Origin: Sanderia malayensis
Lineage: Eukaryota > Cnidaria > Scyphozoa > Semaeostomeae > Pelagiidae
Assembly (NCBI GenBank): GCA_013076295.1
Contig: RQOL01000372.1
Location: 372,001-436,000 of the forward strand
Direction: 5' to 3'
DNA: 64,000 bases
The stretch's first letter is position 1; each line of letters starts with the position of its first letter. The position numbers and the translations under genes are program-made. The notes under the pieces were generated by a model. It did no database searches. It was not told where the DNA came from and was given only the letters and a program-made list of their open reading frames with translations. Positions 38,844-49,379 of the stretch are shown in pieces.

Positions 38844-39677
38844 TCAGGATGGGTGTCTAAAGCGAGTTCTAGATGAACGACATCAATTCTACTCAACGGT
38901 TTTAAACTACGAGATAACGAAGTAGTAATGTTTTCCAGAGCCGGGGTTGATGACGAGGGTGCATCTGTTTCCAGCATGCTTTCCCCCACAGCCCGGTCTG
39001 TTGCATACATGTTTAAATCGGCAGGGAGCCTCTTTACAAAAGCGTTCGATATTAAACCTGCGGCATACGTCGTCCCTTTTTGCCGCAAGGGATTTACTGT
39101 TAAAGGGTTCTTTGTTAAAAATACAATCCTCTTGATCTTGTGGGCCGGCTGTAAACGTCATCAACCAGAATTGTTGGTCGATCCTTCCCCAGTACATCGT
39201 GCTTAACAATCTTCAAGTCGTTATCATCCCCCATTCAAATGGAAAACTTGTGGTGCCGGGGGAGATAATTTCTGGAGGTTCTGAGTGACTAATTTTTGAT
39301 AATTCAAAAAACTCACCGCTCTGGATTTGTCTGACGAGGCTGTTGGAAACCTCCGGCGAGAAGGCATTGATGGTGTACGTGGCCGGCATCATCGGTGGGG
39401 CTGAACTGCTTGGAAGATGCAACGTTTCGAGTGAAACTGGCTGCGGCGTATTGGCTGGTCTATCCGTCTGTGGAGGCTTGTTGGCGGTCATCAGTTCGCG
39501 GACGATGGTAGCCAGAGAGCCTTCTATTGCCGTGTTGGCTTCGGTTGCAACACTGGGCCATGAACTAGCAGTAGTCGCCGCTGTAGAAGGTCGCGTACTT
39601 CTCCGTATGCCTTGTTTAATTGACTTGCTTCTGCTTTCGTTCAAATTAAATTTTTGTTTCCTTGATTTGCTTGGCAA
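38844..39677 (-). pseudogene. Gag-like gene, frameshifted
   Basis: The frame opens right after a TAG stop (39680-39678) with a basic, Arg/Lys/Ser-rich segment (RKQKFNLNESRSKS) and a Ser/Thr/Pro-rich linker. It runs to about 39233. A one-base deficit at the C5 run 39228-39232 shifts the frame, and a one-base surplus at the A5 run 39117-39121 shifts it back. Beyond that lies a Cys/His cluster: C39065, C39038, C39023, H39011 (C-X8-C-X4-C-X3-H), then C39005, C38990, H38978, C38963 (C-X4-C-X3-H-X4-C), both zinc-binding-like, as in Gag proteins of DIRS-like elements. A further frame change between about 38960 and 38930 leads to a segment ending ELALDTHPD at 38844, which resembles the Gag/RT linker of such elements. 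Nucleic-acid binding in particle formation is the expected role. No in-frame ATG starts gag. The homopolymer indels could also be consensus errors. Confidence 0.75.
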
Positions 39678-39869
39678 CTATGTATATGTTGCTTTGTTTG
39701 TAAATTGTTGCCCTTTGAGGGCTTTGCATTGTCTTATAAAGGGAGTATTTTGCGTGGTGATTCGCTTAATTTGATTGGCTTGTCGCTGGTTAGCCTGCTG
39801 TGTTGGGAGCTCTGATTGGTTTATTGTGCTTGTCACTTTCATCAAGCTGAGATTAGATACAGGCAGCAT
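39678..39869 (-). CDS. 63-codon frame in A1, in frame with gag but closed by TAG
   Basis: An ATG at 39869-39867 opens a 63-codon frame lying wholly in A1. It ends in TAG (39680-39678), and the next codon begins the gag-like frame. The product is Gln/Asn/Thr/Lys-rich, with no recognisable domain. The possibilities are a gag N-terminus separated by a nonsense mutation, stop-codon readthrough, or chance. The identical stop in A2 (36438-36436) shows it was in the source copy. The overlapping TATA/CCAAT motifs argue against translation of the whole frame. Confidence 0.3.
   Translation of the reverse strand: MLPVSNLSLMKVTSTINQSELPTQQANQRQANQIKRITTQNTPFIRQCKALKGQQFTNKATYT
39733..39819 (-). promoter_or_regulatory. 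Putative RNA polymerase II promoter in A1
   Basis: On the minus strand there are two CCAAT boxes, at 39819-39815 (CCAATCAGAG) and 39778-39774 (CCAATCAAAT). They are followed about 35 bp later by the TATA-like CCCTTTATAAGAC (TTTATAAG at 39740-39733). The order and spacing suit a pol II promoter that would start transcription around 39700-39710, just before gag. The same motifs are in A2 (36491-36577). If this is the promoter, the upstream ATG at 39869-39867 would lie outside the transcript. The evidence is motif matches only. Confidence 0.35.
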
Positions 39870-40016
39870 CGCTATGCGTGATATTTTACGATTGGTGCCA
39901 GATTAAAATACCTTGCCTGTGTCAAGTAATCAACGCACCCTTGGTGTGGCCCTGTTAATTTTGGTTGTTGATTAGCATTAAAAAACAGTCACGCAATATG
40001 AAAAATCCGTGCCTAA

Positions 40017-40049
40017 TTAACTAAAGTTAATAAATTTCATGTATTAACT
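40017..40049. promoter_or_regulatory. Overlapping inverted repeats near the A end
   Basis: TTAACT-AA-AGTTAA (40017-40030) is a perfect inverted repeat. AGTTAATA (40025-40032) pairs with TATTAACT (40042-40049) across nine bases, leaving only AACAT to the element end. The copies in A2 are at 36775-36788 and 36783-36807, the latter ending 5 bp from the A2/B1 junction. Paired arms close to a crossover point are what a tyrosine recombinase site looks like, so this is the best candidate for the recombinase binding site. Confidence 0.5.
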
Positions 40050-42439
40050 AACATGAAAAAAGTAACTAAAAGTGTATAACAATTTGTTTTCCCTGAAATG
40101 ACCTGGAATCATGGGCAAAATGTGGGAATGAATCCTAATTTTGATTAATGTAAGTTGCGGGAATAAAAGTTAATTTTTATTCGTGGAAATTGTGGGAATG
40201 AATGTTAATATTACTGAAAAAAGTAACTAAAAGTGTATAACAAATTGTTTTCGCAGAATTGACGTGGAATCATGCGCCAATTGTGGGAATAAATCTTAAT
40301 TTTGATTTCTGTGAGTTGCGGGAATGAAAGTTATTTTTTTTGCTGTAAATTGTGGGAATGAGTGTGTTCTTTTATTAGTGTAAATTGTTGGAACGAGTGT
40401 TATCTTTTATTCCTGGAAATTGTGGGAATGAATGTTAATATTACTGAAAAAAGTAACTAAAAGTGTATAACAATTTGTTTTCGCAGAATTGATGTGAAAT
40501 CATGCGCCAATTGTGGGAATGAATCTTAATTTTGATTTCTATGAGTTGCGGGAATAAAAGTTAATTTTTTTGGTGTAAATTGTGGGAATGAGTGTTATCT
40601 TTTATTAGTGTAAATTGTGGGAATCAATATTAATATTACTGAAAAAAGTAAGTAAAAGTGTATAACAATTTGCTTTCGCTGAATTGACGTGGAACCATGC
40701 GCAAATTGTGGGAATGAATGTTAATTTCGATTAGTGTAAGTTGCGGGAGTAAATGTTAAATTTTTATTGGTGTAAATTGTGGGAATGAGTGTTATCTTTT
40801 ATTAGTGTAAATTGTGGGAATGAATGTTAATATTACTGAAAAGAGTAACTAAAAGTGCATAACAATTTGTTTTCGCTGAATTGACGTGGAATCATGCGCA
40901 AATTGTGGCAATGAATCTTCATTTTGATTTGTGTAGGTTGGGGGAAGAAAAGTAAATTTTTGTTTTGGTTTAAATTGTGGGAATGAGTGTTATCTTTTAT
41001 TAGTGTAAATTGTAGGAATGAATGTTAATATTACTGAAAAAAAGTAACTAAAAGTGCACAACAATTTGCTTTCGCTGAATTGACGTGGAATCATGCGCAA
41101 AATGTGGGAATAAATGTTAATTTTGATTAGTGTAAGTTGCGGAAATAAAAGGTAATTTTCATTGGTGTAAATTGTGGGAATGAGTGTTATCTTTTATTAG
41201 TGTAAATTGTGGGAATGAATGTTAATATGAATAAAAAAAGTAACTAAAAGTGTATAAGAATTTGCTTTCGCTGAATTGACGTGGAACCATGCGCAAATTG
41301 TGGGAAGGAATGTTAATTTTACTAAGAAAAGTAACTAGAATTGTAAAGCAAATTGTTTTCGCAGAATTGACGTGGAATCATGCGCAAATTGTAGGAATGA
41401 GTCCTAATCTTGATCAGTGTAAGTTGCGGGAATAAAAGTTAATTTTTATTGCTGTAAATTGTAGGAGTGAAAGTTAGTTTTTATTAGTGTAAACTGTGGA
41501 AATGAGTGTTATCTTTTATTCGTGGAAATTGTGGGAATGAATATTAATATTACTGAAAAAAGTAACTAAAAGTGTATAACAATTTGTTTTCGCTGAATAG
41601 ACGTGGAATCATGCGCAAATTGTGGGAATGAATCTTAATTTTGATTAGTGTAAGTTTCGGGAATAAAAGTTAATTTTTATTCGTGTTAATAGTGGGAATG
41701 AGTGTTATCTTTTATTAGTGTACATTGTGGGAATCAATTTTAATATTACTAAAAAAAGTAACTAAAAGTGTATAAGAATTTGCTTTCGCTGAATTGACGT
41801 GGAACCATGCGCAAATTGTGGGAAGGAATGTTAATATTACTAAGAAATGTAACTAGAAGTGTAAAACAAATTGTTTTCGCTGAATTGACGTGGAATCATG
41901 CGCAAATTGTAGGAATGAGTCCTAATCTTGATCAGTGTAAGTTGCGGGAATAAAAGTTAATTTTTATTGCTGTAAATTGTAGGAGTGAAAGTTAGTTTTT
42001 ATTAGTGTAAGCTGTGGGAATGAGTGTTATCTTTTATTCGTGGAAATTGTGGGAATGAATGTTAATATTACTGAAAAAAGTAACTAAAAGTGTATAACAA
42101 TTTGTTTTCGCTGAATTGACGTGGAATCATGCGCAAATTGTGGGAATGAATCCTGATTTTGACTAGTGTAAGTTGCGGGAACTAAAGCTAATTTTAATTG
42201 GTGTAAATTGTGGGAATGAAAGTTAATTTTTACTAGTGTCAAATGTGGGAATGAGTGTTATCTTTTATTAGTGTAAATTGTGGGAATGAATGTTGATATT
42301 ACTGAAAAAAGTAACTAAATTGTATAACAATTTTTTTTCCCTGAATTGACGTGGAACAATGCGCAAAATGTGGGAATGAATCCTAATTTTGATTAATGTA
42401 AGTTGCGGGAATAAAAGTTAATTTTTATTTGTGTAAATT

Positions 42440-43800
42440 GTGGGAATGAGTGTTATCTTTTATTCGTGGAAATTGTGGGAATGAATGTTAATATTACTGA
42501 AAAAAGTAACTAAAAGTGTATAACAAATTGTTTTCGCAGAATTGACGTGGAATCATGCGCCAATTGTGGGAATGAATCTTAATTTTGATTTGTGTGAGTT
42601 GCGGGAATAAAAGTTATTTTTTTTGCTGTAAATTGTGGGAATGAGTGTGTTCTTTTATTAGTGTAAATTGTGGGAATGAGTGTTATCTTTTATTCCTGGA
42701 AATTGTGGGAATGAATGTTAATATTACTGAAAAAAGTAACTAAATTGTATAACAATTTGTTTTCGCTGAATTGACGTGGAACAATGCGCAAATTGTAGGA
42801 ATGAATGCTAATTTTGATTAGTTTAAGTTGCGGGAATAAAAGATAATTTTTATTTGTGTAAATTGTGGGAATGAGTGTTATCTTTTATTCGTGGAAATTG
42901 TGGGAATGAATGTTAATATTACTGAAAAAAGTAACTAAAAGTGTATAACAAATTGTTTTCGCAGAATTGACGTGGAATCATGCGCCAATTGTGGGAATGA
43001 ATCTTAATTTTGATTTGTGTGAGTTGCGGGAATAAAAGTTATTTTTTTTGCTGTAAATTGTGGGAATGAGTGTGTTCTTTTATTAGTGTAAATTGTGGGA
43101 ATGAGTGTTATCTTTTATTCCTGGAAATTGTGGGAATGAATGTTAATATTACTGAAAAAAGTAACTAAAAGTGTATAACAAATTGTTTTCGCAGAATTGA
43201 CGTGGAATCATGCGCCAATTGTGGGAATGAATCTTAATTTTGATTTGTGTGAGTTGCGGGAATAAAAGTTATTTTTTTTGCTGTAAATTGTGGGAATGAG
43301 TGTGTTCTTTTATTAATGTAAATTGTGGGAATGAGTGTTATCTTTAATTCCTTGAAATTGTGGGAATGAATGTTATCATTACTGAAAAAAGTAACTAAAA
43401 GTGTATAACAATTTGTTTTCCCTGAAATGACCTGGAATCATGGGCAAAATGTGGGAATGAATCCTAATTTTGATTAATGTAAGTTGCGGGAATAAAAGTT
43501 AATTTTTATTCGTGGAAATTGTGGGAATGAATGTTAATATTACTGAAAAAAGTAACTAAAAGTGTATAACAAATTGTTTTCGCAGAATTGACGTGGAATC
43601 ATGCGCCAATTGTGGGAATGAATCTTAATTTTGATTTGTGTGAGTTGCGGGAATGAAAGTTATTTTTTTTGCTGTAAATTGTGGGAATGAGTGTGTTCTT
43701 TTATTAGTGTAAATTGTGGGAATGAGTGTTATCTTTTATTCCTGGAAATTGTGGGAATGAATGTTAATATTACTGAAAAAAGTAACTAAAAGTGTAAAGC
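42440..43800. repeat. Local amplification of a CGCAGAATTGACGTGG monomer pair
   Basis: Monomers with TTTTCGCAGAATTGACGTGG, GCGCCAATTGTGGG, TTTGATTTGTGTGAGTTGCG and TTATTTTTTTTGCTGTAAAT recur at about 42530, 42956, 43190 and 43576, with a spacing of one or two monomers. They alternate with GTGTGTTCTTTTATTAGTG and TTTATTCCTGGAAATTG. The same monomer type is scattered singly in the left block, so this is a local expansion. Confidence 0.65.
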
Positions 43801-43979
43801 AATTTCTTTTTCCTGAAATGACGTGGAATCATGGCCAAAATGTGGGAATGAATCCTAATTTTGATTAATGTAAGTTGCGGGAAGAAAAGTTAGATTTTAT
43901 TGGTGTAAATTGTGGGAATGAATGTTTATATAACTGAAACAAGTAACTAAAAATGTATAACAATTTGTTTTCGCTGAAT

Positions 43980-46900
43980 TGACGTGGAATCATGCGCAAA
44001 TTGTGGGAATTAATGTTAATTTTGATTAGTGTAAGTTTCGGGAATAAAAGTTAACTTTTATTGGTGTAAATTGTGGGAATGAGTGTTATCTTTTATTAGT
44101 GTAAATTGTGGTAATGAATGTTAATATTACTGAAAAAAGTAACTAAAAGTGTATAACAATTTGTTTTCGCCGAATTGACGTGGAATCATGCGCCAATTGT
44201 GGGATTGAATCTTAATTTTGATTAATGTAAGTTGCGGGAATAAAAGTTAATTTTTTTTGGTGTAAATTGTGGGAATGAGTGTTATGTTTTATTAGTGTAA
44301 GTTGTGGGAATGAGTGTTATCTTTTATTAGTGTAAATTGTGGGAATCAATATTAATATTACTGAAAAAAGTAACTAAATGTGTATAACAATTTGCTTTCG
44401 CTGAATTGACGTGGAACCATGCGCAAATTGTGGGAATGAATGTTAATTTCGATTAGTGTAAGTTGCGGGAGTAAATGTTAACTTTTTATTGGTGTAAATT
44501 GTGGGAATGAGTCTTATCTTTTATTAGTGTAAATTGTGGGAATGAATGTTAATATTACTGAAAGGAGTAACTAAAAGTGCATAACAATTTGTTTTCGCTG
44601 AATTGACATGGAATCATGCGCAAATTGTGGCAATGAATCTTCATTTTGATTTGTGTAGGTTGGGGGAAGAAAAGTAAATTTTTGTTTTGGTTTAAATTGT
44701 GGGAATGAGTGTTATCTATTATTAGTGCAAATTGTAGGAATGAATGTTAATATTACTGAAAAAAAGTAACTAAAAGTGCACAACAATTTGTTTTCGCTGA
44801 ATTGACGTGGAATCATGCGCAAAATGTGGGAATAAATGTTAATTTTGATTAGTGTAAGTTGCGGAAATAAAAGGTAATTTTCATTGGTGTAAATTGTGGG
44901 AAGGAGTGTTATTATTTATTAGTGTAAATTGTGGGAGTGAATGTTAATATGAATAAAAAAGGTAACTAAAGGGGCATAACAATTTGTTTTCGCTGAATTG
45001 ACGTGGAATCATGCGCAAATTGTGGGAATTAATGTTAATTTTGATTAGTGTAAGTTTCGGGAATAAAAGTTAACTTTTATTGGTGTAAATTGTGGGAATG
45101 AGTGTTATCTTTTATTAGTGTAAATTGTGGTAATGAATGTTAATATTACTGAAAAAAGTAACTAAAAGTGTATAACAATTTGTTTTCGCTGAATTGGCGT
45201 GGAATCATGCGCCAATTGTGGGAATGAATCTTAATTTTGATTAATGTAAGTTGCGGGAATAAAAGTTAATTTTTTTTGGTGTAAATTGTGGGAATGAGTG
45301 TTATGTTTTATTAGTGTAAATTGTGGGAATGAGTGTTATCTTTTATTCGTGGAAATTGTGGGAATGAATGTTAATATTCCTGAAAAAAGTAACTAAAAGT
45401 GTATAACAAATTGTTTTCGCAGAATTGACGTGAAATCATGCGCCAATTGTGGGAATGAATCTTAATTTTGATTTGTGTGAGTTGCGGGAATAAAAGTTAA
45501 TTTTTTTGGTGTAAATTTTGGGAATGAGTGTTATCTTTTATTAGTGTAAATTGTGGGAATCAATATTAATATTACTGAAAAAAGTAACTAAATGTGTATA
45601 ACAATTTGCTTTCGCCGAATTGACGTGGAACCATGCGCAAATTGTGGGAATGAATGTTAATTTCGATTAGTGTAAGTTGCGGGAGTAAATGTTAACTTTT
45701 TATTGGTGTAAATTGTGGGAATGAGTCTTATCTTTTATTAGTGTAAATTGTGGGAATGAATGTTAATATTACTGAAAGGAGTAACTAAAAGTGCATAACA
45801 ATTTGTTTTCGCTGAATTGACATGGAATCATGCGCAAATTGTGGCAATGAATCTTCATTTTGATTTGTGTAGGTTGGGGGAAGAAAAGTAAATTTTTGTT
45901 TTGGTTTAAATTGTGGGAATGAGTGTTATCTTTTATTAGTGTAAATTGTAGGAATGAATGTTAATATTACTGAAAAAAAGTAACTAAAAGTGCACAACAA
46001 TTTGTTTTCGCTGAATTGACGTGGAATCATGCGCAAAATGTGGGAATAAATGTTAATTTTGATTAGTGTAAGTTGCGGAAATAAAAGGTAATTTTCATTG
46101 GTGTAAATTGTGGGAAGGAGTGTTATTATTTATTAGTGTAAATTGTGGGAGTGAATGTTAATATGAATAAAAAAGGTAACTAAAGGGGCATAACAATTTG
46201 CTTTCGCTGAATTGACGCGGAATCATGCGCAAGCTGTGGGAATGAATGTCAATTTTGACTAGTGTAAGTTGCGGGAACAAAAGCTAATTTTAATTGGTGT
46301 AAATTGTGGGAATGAAAGTTAATTTTTACTAGTGTCAAATGTGGGAATGAGTGTTATCTTTTATTAATGTAAATTGTGGGAATGAATGTTGATATTACTG
46401 AAAAAAGTAACTAAATTGTATAACAATTTGTTTTCGCTGAATTGACGAGGAACAATGCGCAAATTGTAGGAATGAATGCTAATTTTGATTAGTTTAAGTT
46501 GCGGGAATAAAAGATAATTTTTATTTGTGTAAGTTCTGGGAATCAGTGTTATCTTTTATTAGTGTAAATTGTGGGAATGAATGTTAATATTACTGAGAAA
46601 AATAACTAAAAGTGTATAACAATTTGTTTTCGCTGAATTGACGTGGAATCATGTGCCAATTGTGGGAATGAATCTTAATTTTGATTAAAGTAAGTTGCGG
46701 GAATAAAAGTTAATTTTTTTTTGTGTAAATTGTGGGAATCAGTGTTTTCTTTTATTAGTGTAAATTGTGGGAATGAGTGTTATCTTTTATTCGTGGAAAT
46801 TGTGGGAATGAATGTTAATATTACTGAAAAAAGTAACTAAAAGTGTATAACAAATTGTTTTCGCAGAATTGACGTGGAATCATGCGCCAATTGTGGGAAT

Positions 46901-48800
46901 GACTCTTAATTTTGATTTGTGTGAGTTGCGGGAATAAAAGTTATTTTTTTTGCTGTAAATTGTGGGAAAGAGTGTTTTCTTTTATTAGTGTAAATTGTGG
47001 GAATGAGTGTTATCTTTTATTCCGGGAAATTGTGGGAATGAATGTTAATATTACTGAAAAAAGTAGCTAAAAGTGTATAACAATTTGTTTTCCCTGAAAT
47101 GACGTGGAATCATGCGCAAATTGTGGGAATTAATGTTAATTTTGATTAGTGTAAGTTTCGGGAATAAAAGTTAACTTTTAATGGTGTAAATATTGGGAAT
47201 GAATGTTAATATGAATAAAAAAGGTAACTAAAGGGGCATAACAATTTGCTTTCGCTGAATTGACGCGGAATCATGCGCAAGCTGTGGGAATGAATGTCAA
47301 TTTTGACTAGTGTAAGTTGCGGGAACAAAAGCTAATTTTAATTGGTGTAAATTGTGGGAATGAAAGTTAATTTTTACTAGTGTCAAATGTGGGAATGAGT
47401 GTTATCTTTTATTAGTGTAAATTGTGGGAATGAATGTTGATATTACTGAAAAAAGTAACTAAATTGTATAACAATTTGTTTTCGCTGAATTGACGTGGAA
47501 CAATGCGCAAATTGTAGGAATGAATGCTAATTTTGATTAGTTTAAGTTGCGGGAATAAAAGATAATTTTTATTTGTGTAAGTTCTGGGAATCAGTGTTAT
47601 CTTTTATTAGTGTAAATTGTGGGAATGAATGTTAATATTACTGAGAAAAGTAACTAAAAGTGTATAACAATTTGTTTTCGCTGAATTGACGTGGAATCAT
47701 GTGCCAATTGTGGGAATGAATCTTAATTTTGATTAAAGTAAGTTGCGGGAATAAAAGTTAATTTTTTTTGTGTAAATTGTGGGAATCAGTGTTTTCTTTT
47801 ATTAGTGTAAATTGTGGGAATGAGTGTTATCTTTTATTCGTGGAAATTGTGGGAATGAATGTTAATATTACTGAAAAAAGTAACTAAAAGTGTATAACAA
47901 ATTGTTTTCGCAGAATTGACGTGGAATCATGCGCCAATTGTGGGAATGACTCTTAATTTTGATTTGTGTGAGTTGCGGGAATAAAAGTTATTTTTTTTGC
48001 TGTAAATTGTGGGAAAGAGTGTTTTCTTTTATTAGTGTAAATTGTGGGAATGAGTGTTATCTTTTATTCCGGGAAATTGTGGGAATGAATGTTAATATTA
48101 CTGAAAAAGTAGCTAAAAGTGTATAACAATTTGTTTTCCCTGAAATGACGTGGAATCATGCGCAAATTGTGGGAATTAATGTTAATTTTGATTAGTGTAA
48201 GTTTCGGGAATAAAAGTTAACTTTTATTGGTGTAAATATTGGGAATGAATGTTAATATGAATAAAAAAGGTAACTAAAGGGGCATAACAATTTGCTTTCG
48301 CTGAATTGACGCGGAATCATGCGCAAGCTGTGGGAATGAATGTCAATTTTGACTAGTGTAAGTTGCGGGAACAAAAGCTAATTTTAATTGGTGTAAATTG
48401 TGGGAATGAAAGTTAATTTTTACTAGTGTCAAATGTGGGAATGAGTGTTATCTTTTATTAGTGTAAATTGTGGGAATGAATGTTGATATTACTGAAAAAA
48501 GTAACTAAATTGTATAAAAATTTGTTTTCGCTGAATTGACGTGGAACAATGCGCAAATTGTAGGAATGAATGCTAATTTTGATTAGTTTAAGTTGCGGGA
48601 ATAAAAGATAATTTTTATTTGTGTAAGTTCTGGGAATCAGTGTTATCTTTTATTAGTGTAAATTGTGGGAATGAATGTTAATAATACTGAGAAAAGTAAC
48701 TAAAAGTGTATAACAATTTGTTTTCGCTGAATTGACGTGGAATCATGCGCCAATTGTGGGAATGAATCTTAATTTTGATTAAAGTAAGTTTCGGGAATAA
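43980..48800. repeat. ~1.21-kb and ~1.05-kb higher-order repeats
   Basis: The rare variant AAAGGGGCATAACAATTTG occurs at about 44971, 46185, 47233 and 48279. The first interval is 1,214 bp, the next two 1,048 and 1,046 bp. Monomers between the last three copies are colinear (GCGCAAGCTGTGGG, GACTAGTGTAAGTTGCGGGA, TAAGTTCTGGGAATCAG, GATTAAAGTAAG), so this is a three-unit higher-order repeat. The third copy departs near 48780. Confidence 0.8.
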
Positions 48801-49379
48801 AAGTTAACTTTTATTGGTGTAAATTGTGGGAATGAGTATTATCATTTATTAGTGTAAATTGTGGTAATGAATGTTAATATTACTGAAAAAAGTAACTAAA
48901 TTGTATAACAATTTGCTTTCGCTGAATTGACGCGGAACCATGCGCAAATTGTGGGAATGAATGTTAATTTCGATTAGTGTAAGTTGCGGGAGTAAATGTT
49001 AAATTTTTCTTGGTGTAAATTGTGGGAATGAGTGTTATCTTTTATTAGTGTAAATTGTGGGAATGAATGTTAATATTACTGAAAAGAGTAACTAAAAGTG
49101 CATAACAATTTGTTTTCGCTGAATTGACGTGGAATCATGCGCAAAATGTGGGAATAAATGTTAATTTTGATTAGTGTAAGTTGCGGAAATAAAAGGTAAT
49201 TTTCATTGGTGTAAATTGTGGGAATGAAAGTTAATTTTTACTAGTGTCAAATGTGGGAATGAGTGTTATCTTTTATTAGTGTAAATTGTGGGAATAAATG
49301 TTGATATTACTGAAAAAAGTAACTAAATTGTATAACAATTTGTTTTCGGTGAATTGACGTGGAATCATGCGCAAATTGT

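Larger units (their letters stand above)
35753..40054 (-). mobile_element. Defective tyrosine-recombinase retrotransposon (DIRS/Ngaro/PAT type) with split direct repeats
   Basis: On the minus strand the layout is A1 (40054-39647), coding remnants, B1 (37344-36813), A2 (36812-36405), spacer, B2 (36284-35753). The A1-ORFs-B1A2-B2 order is the hallmark of Ngaro/PAT-type elements, which replicate through a circular intermediate and integrate with a tyrosine recombinase. Coding remnants agree: a gag-like region with zinc-finger residues, a DIRS-type RT with KTDIESAF and LDDF, an RNase H tail with ADSLSR, and an N-terminal recombinase domain. The satellite is interrupted cleanly: ...GTTAATATCACT ends at 35752 and GAAAAAAGTAACT resumes at 40055, with no target-site duplication and no lost satellite bases. 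Base composition and CpG content differ sharply from the satellite. Frameshifts and deletions make this copy non-autonomous. Related families commonly exceed 5 kb, so internal sequence is missing. Confidence 0.92.
39647..40054 (-). repeat. Split direct repeat A1 (5' end of the element)
   Basis: This 408-bp sequence matches 36405-36812 base for base as far as I can read (offset 3242). It forms the 5' end of the element on the minus strand, beginning with ATGTTAGTTAATACATG at the junction with satellite. It holds a plausible promoter (two CCAAT boxes and a TATA-like motif) and an ATG-initiated 63-codon frame (39869-39678) that ends in TAG immediately before, and in frame with, the gag-like ORF. 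Inverted repeats lie close to its outer end. By analogy with Ngaro/PAT elements, A1 and A2 would act together in strand transfer and circle formation. Confidence 0.93.

Noticed and set aside
39343..39774. Plus-strand ORFs across the coding region (also 37328-37555, 38710-38925, 38928-39206, 38947-39135)
   Set aside because: They are antisense shadows of the gag, RT and recombinase remnants, which are on the minus strand and recognisable.
35753..40054. LTR retrotransposon or endogenous retrovirus
   Set aside because: There are no terminal direct repeats of LTR form, no TG...CA ends, no protease and no DDE integrase. The repeats are in the split A/B order and the RT motifs are of the DIRS type.
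35741..40066. Target-site duplication around the retroelement
   Set aside because: The bases before 35753 (ATCACT) and after 40054 (GAAAAA) do not match. The joined flanks recreate an uninterrupted monomer, so there is no duplication.
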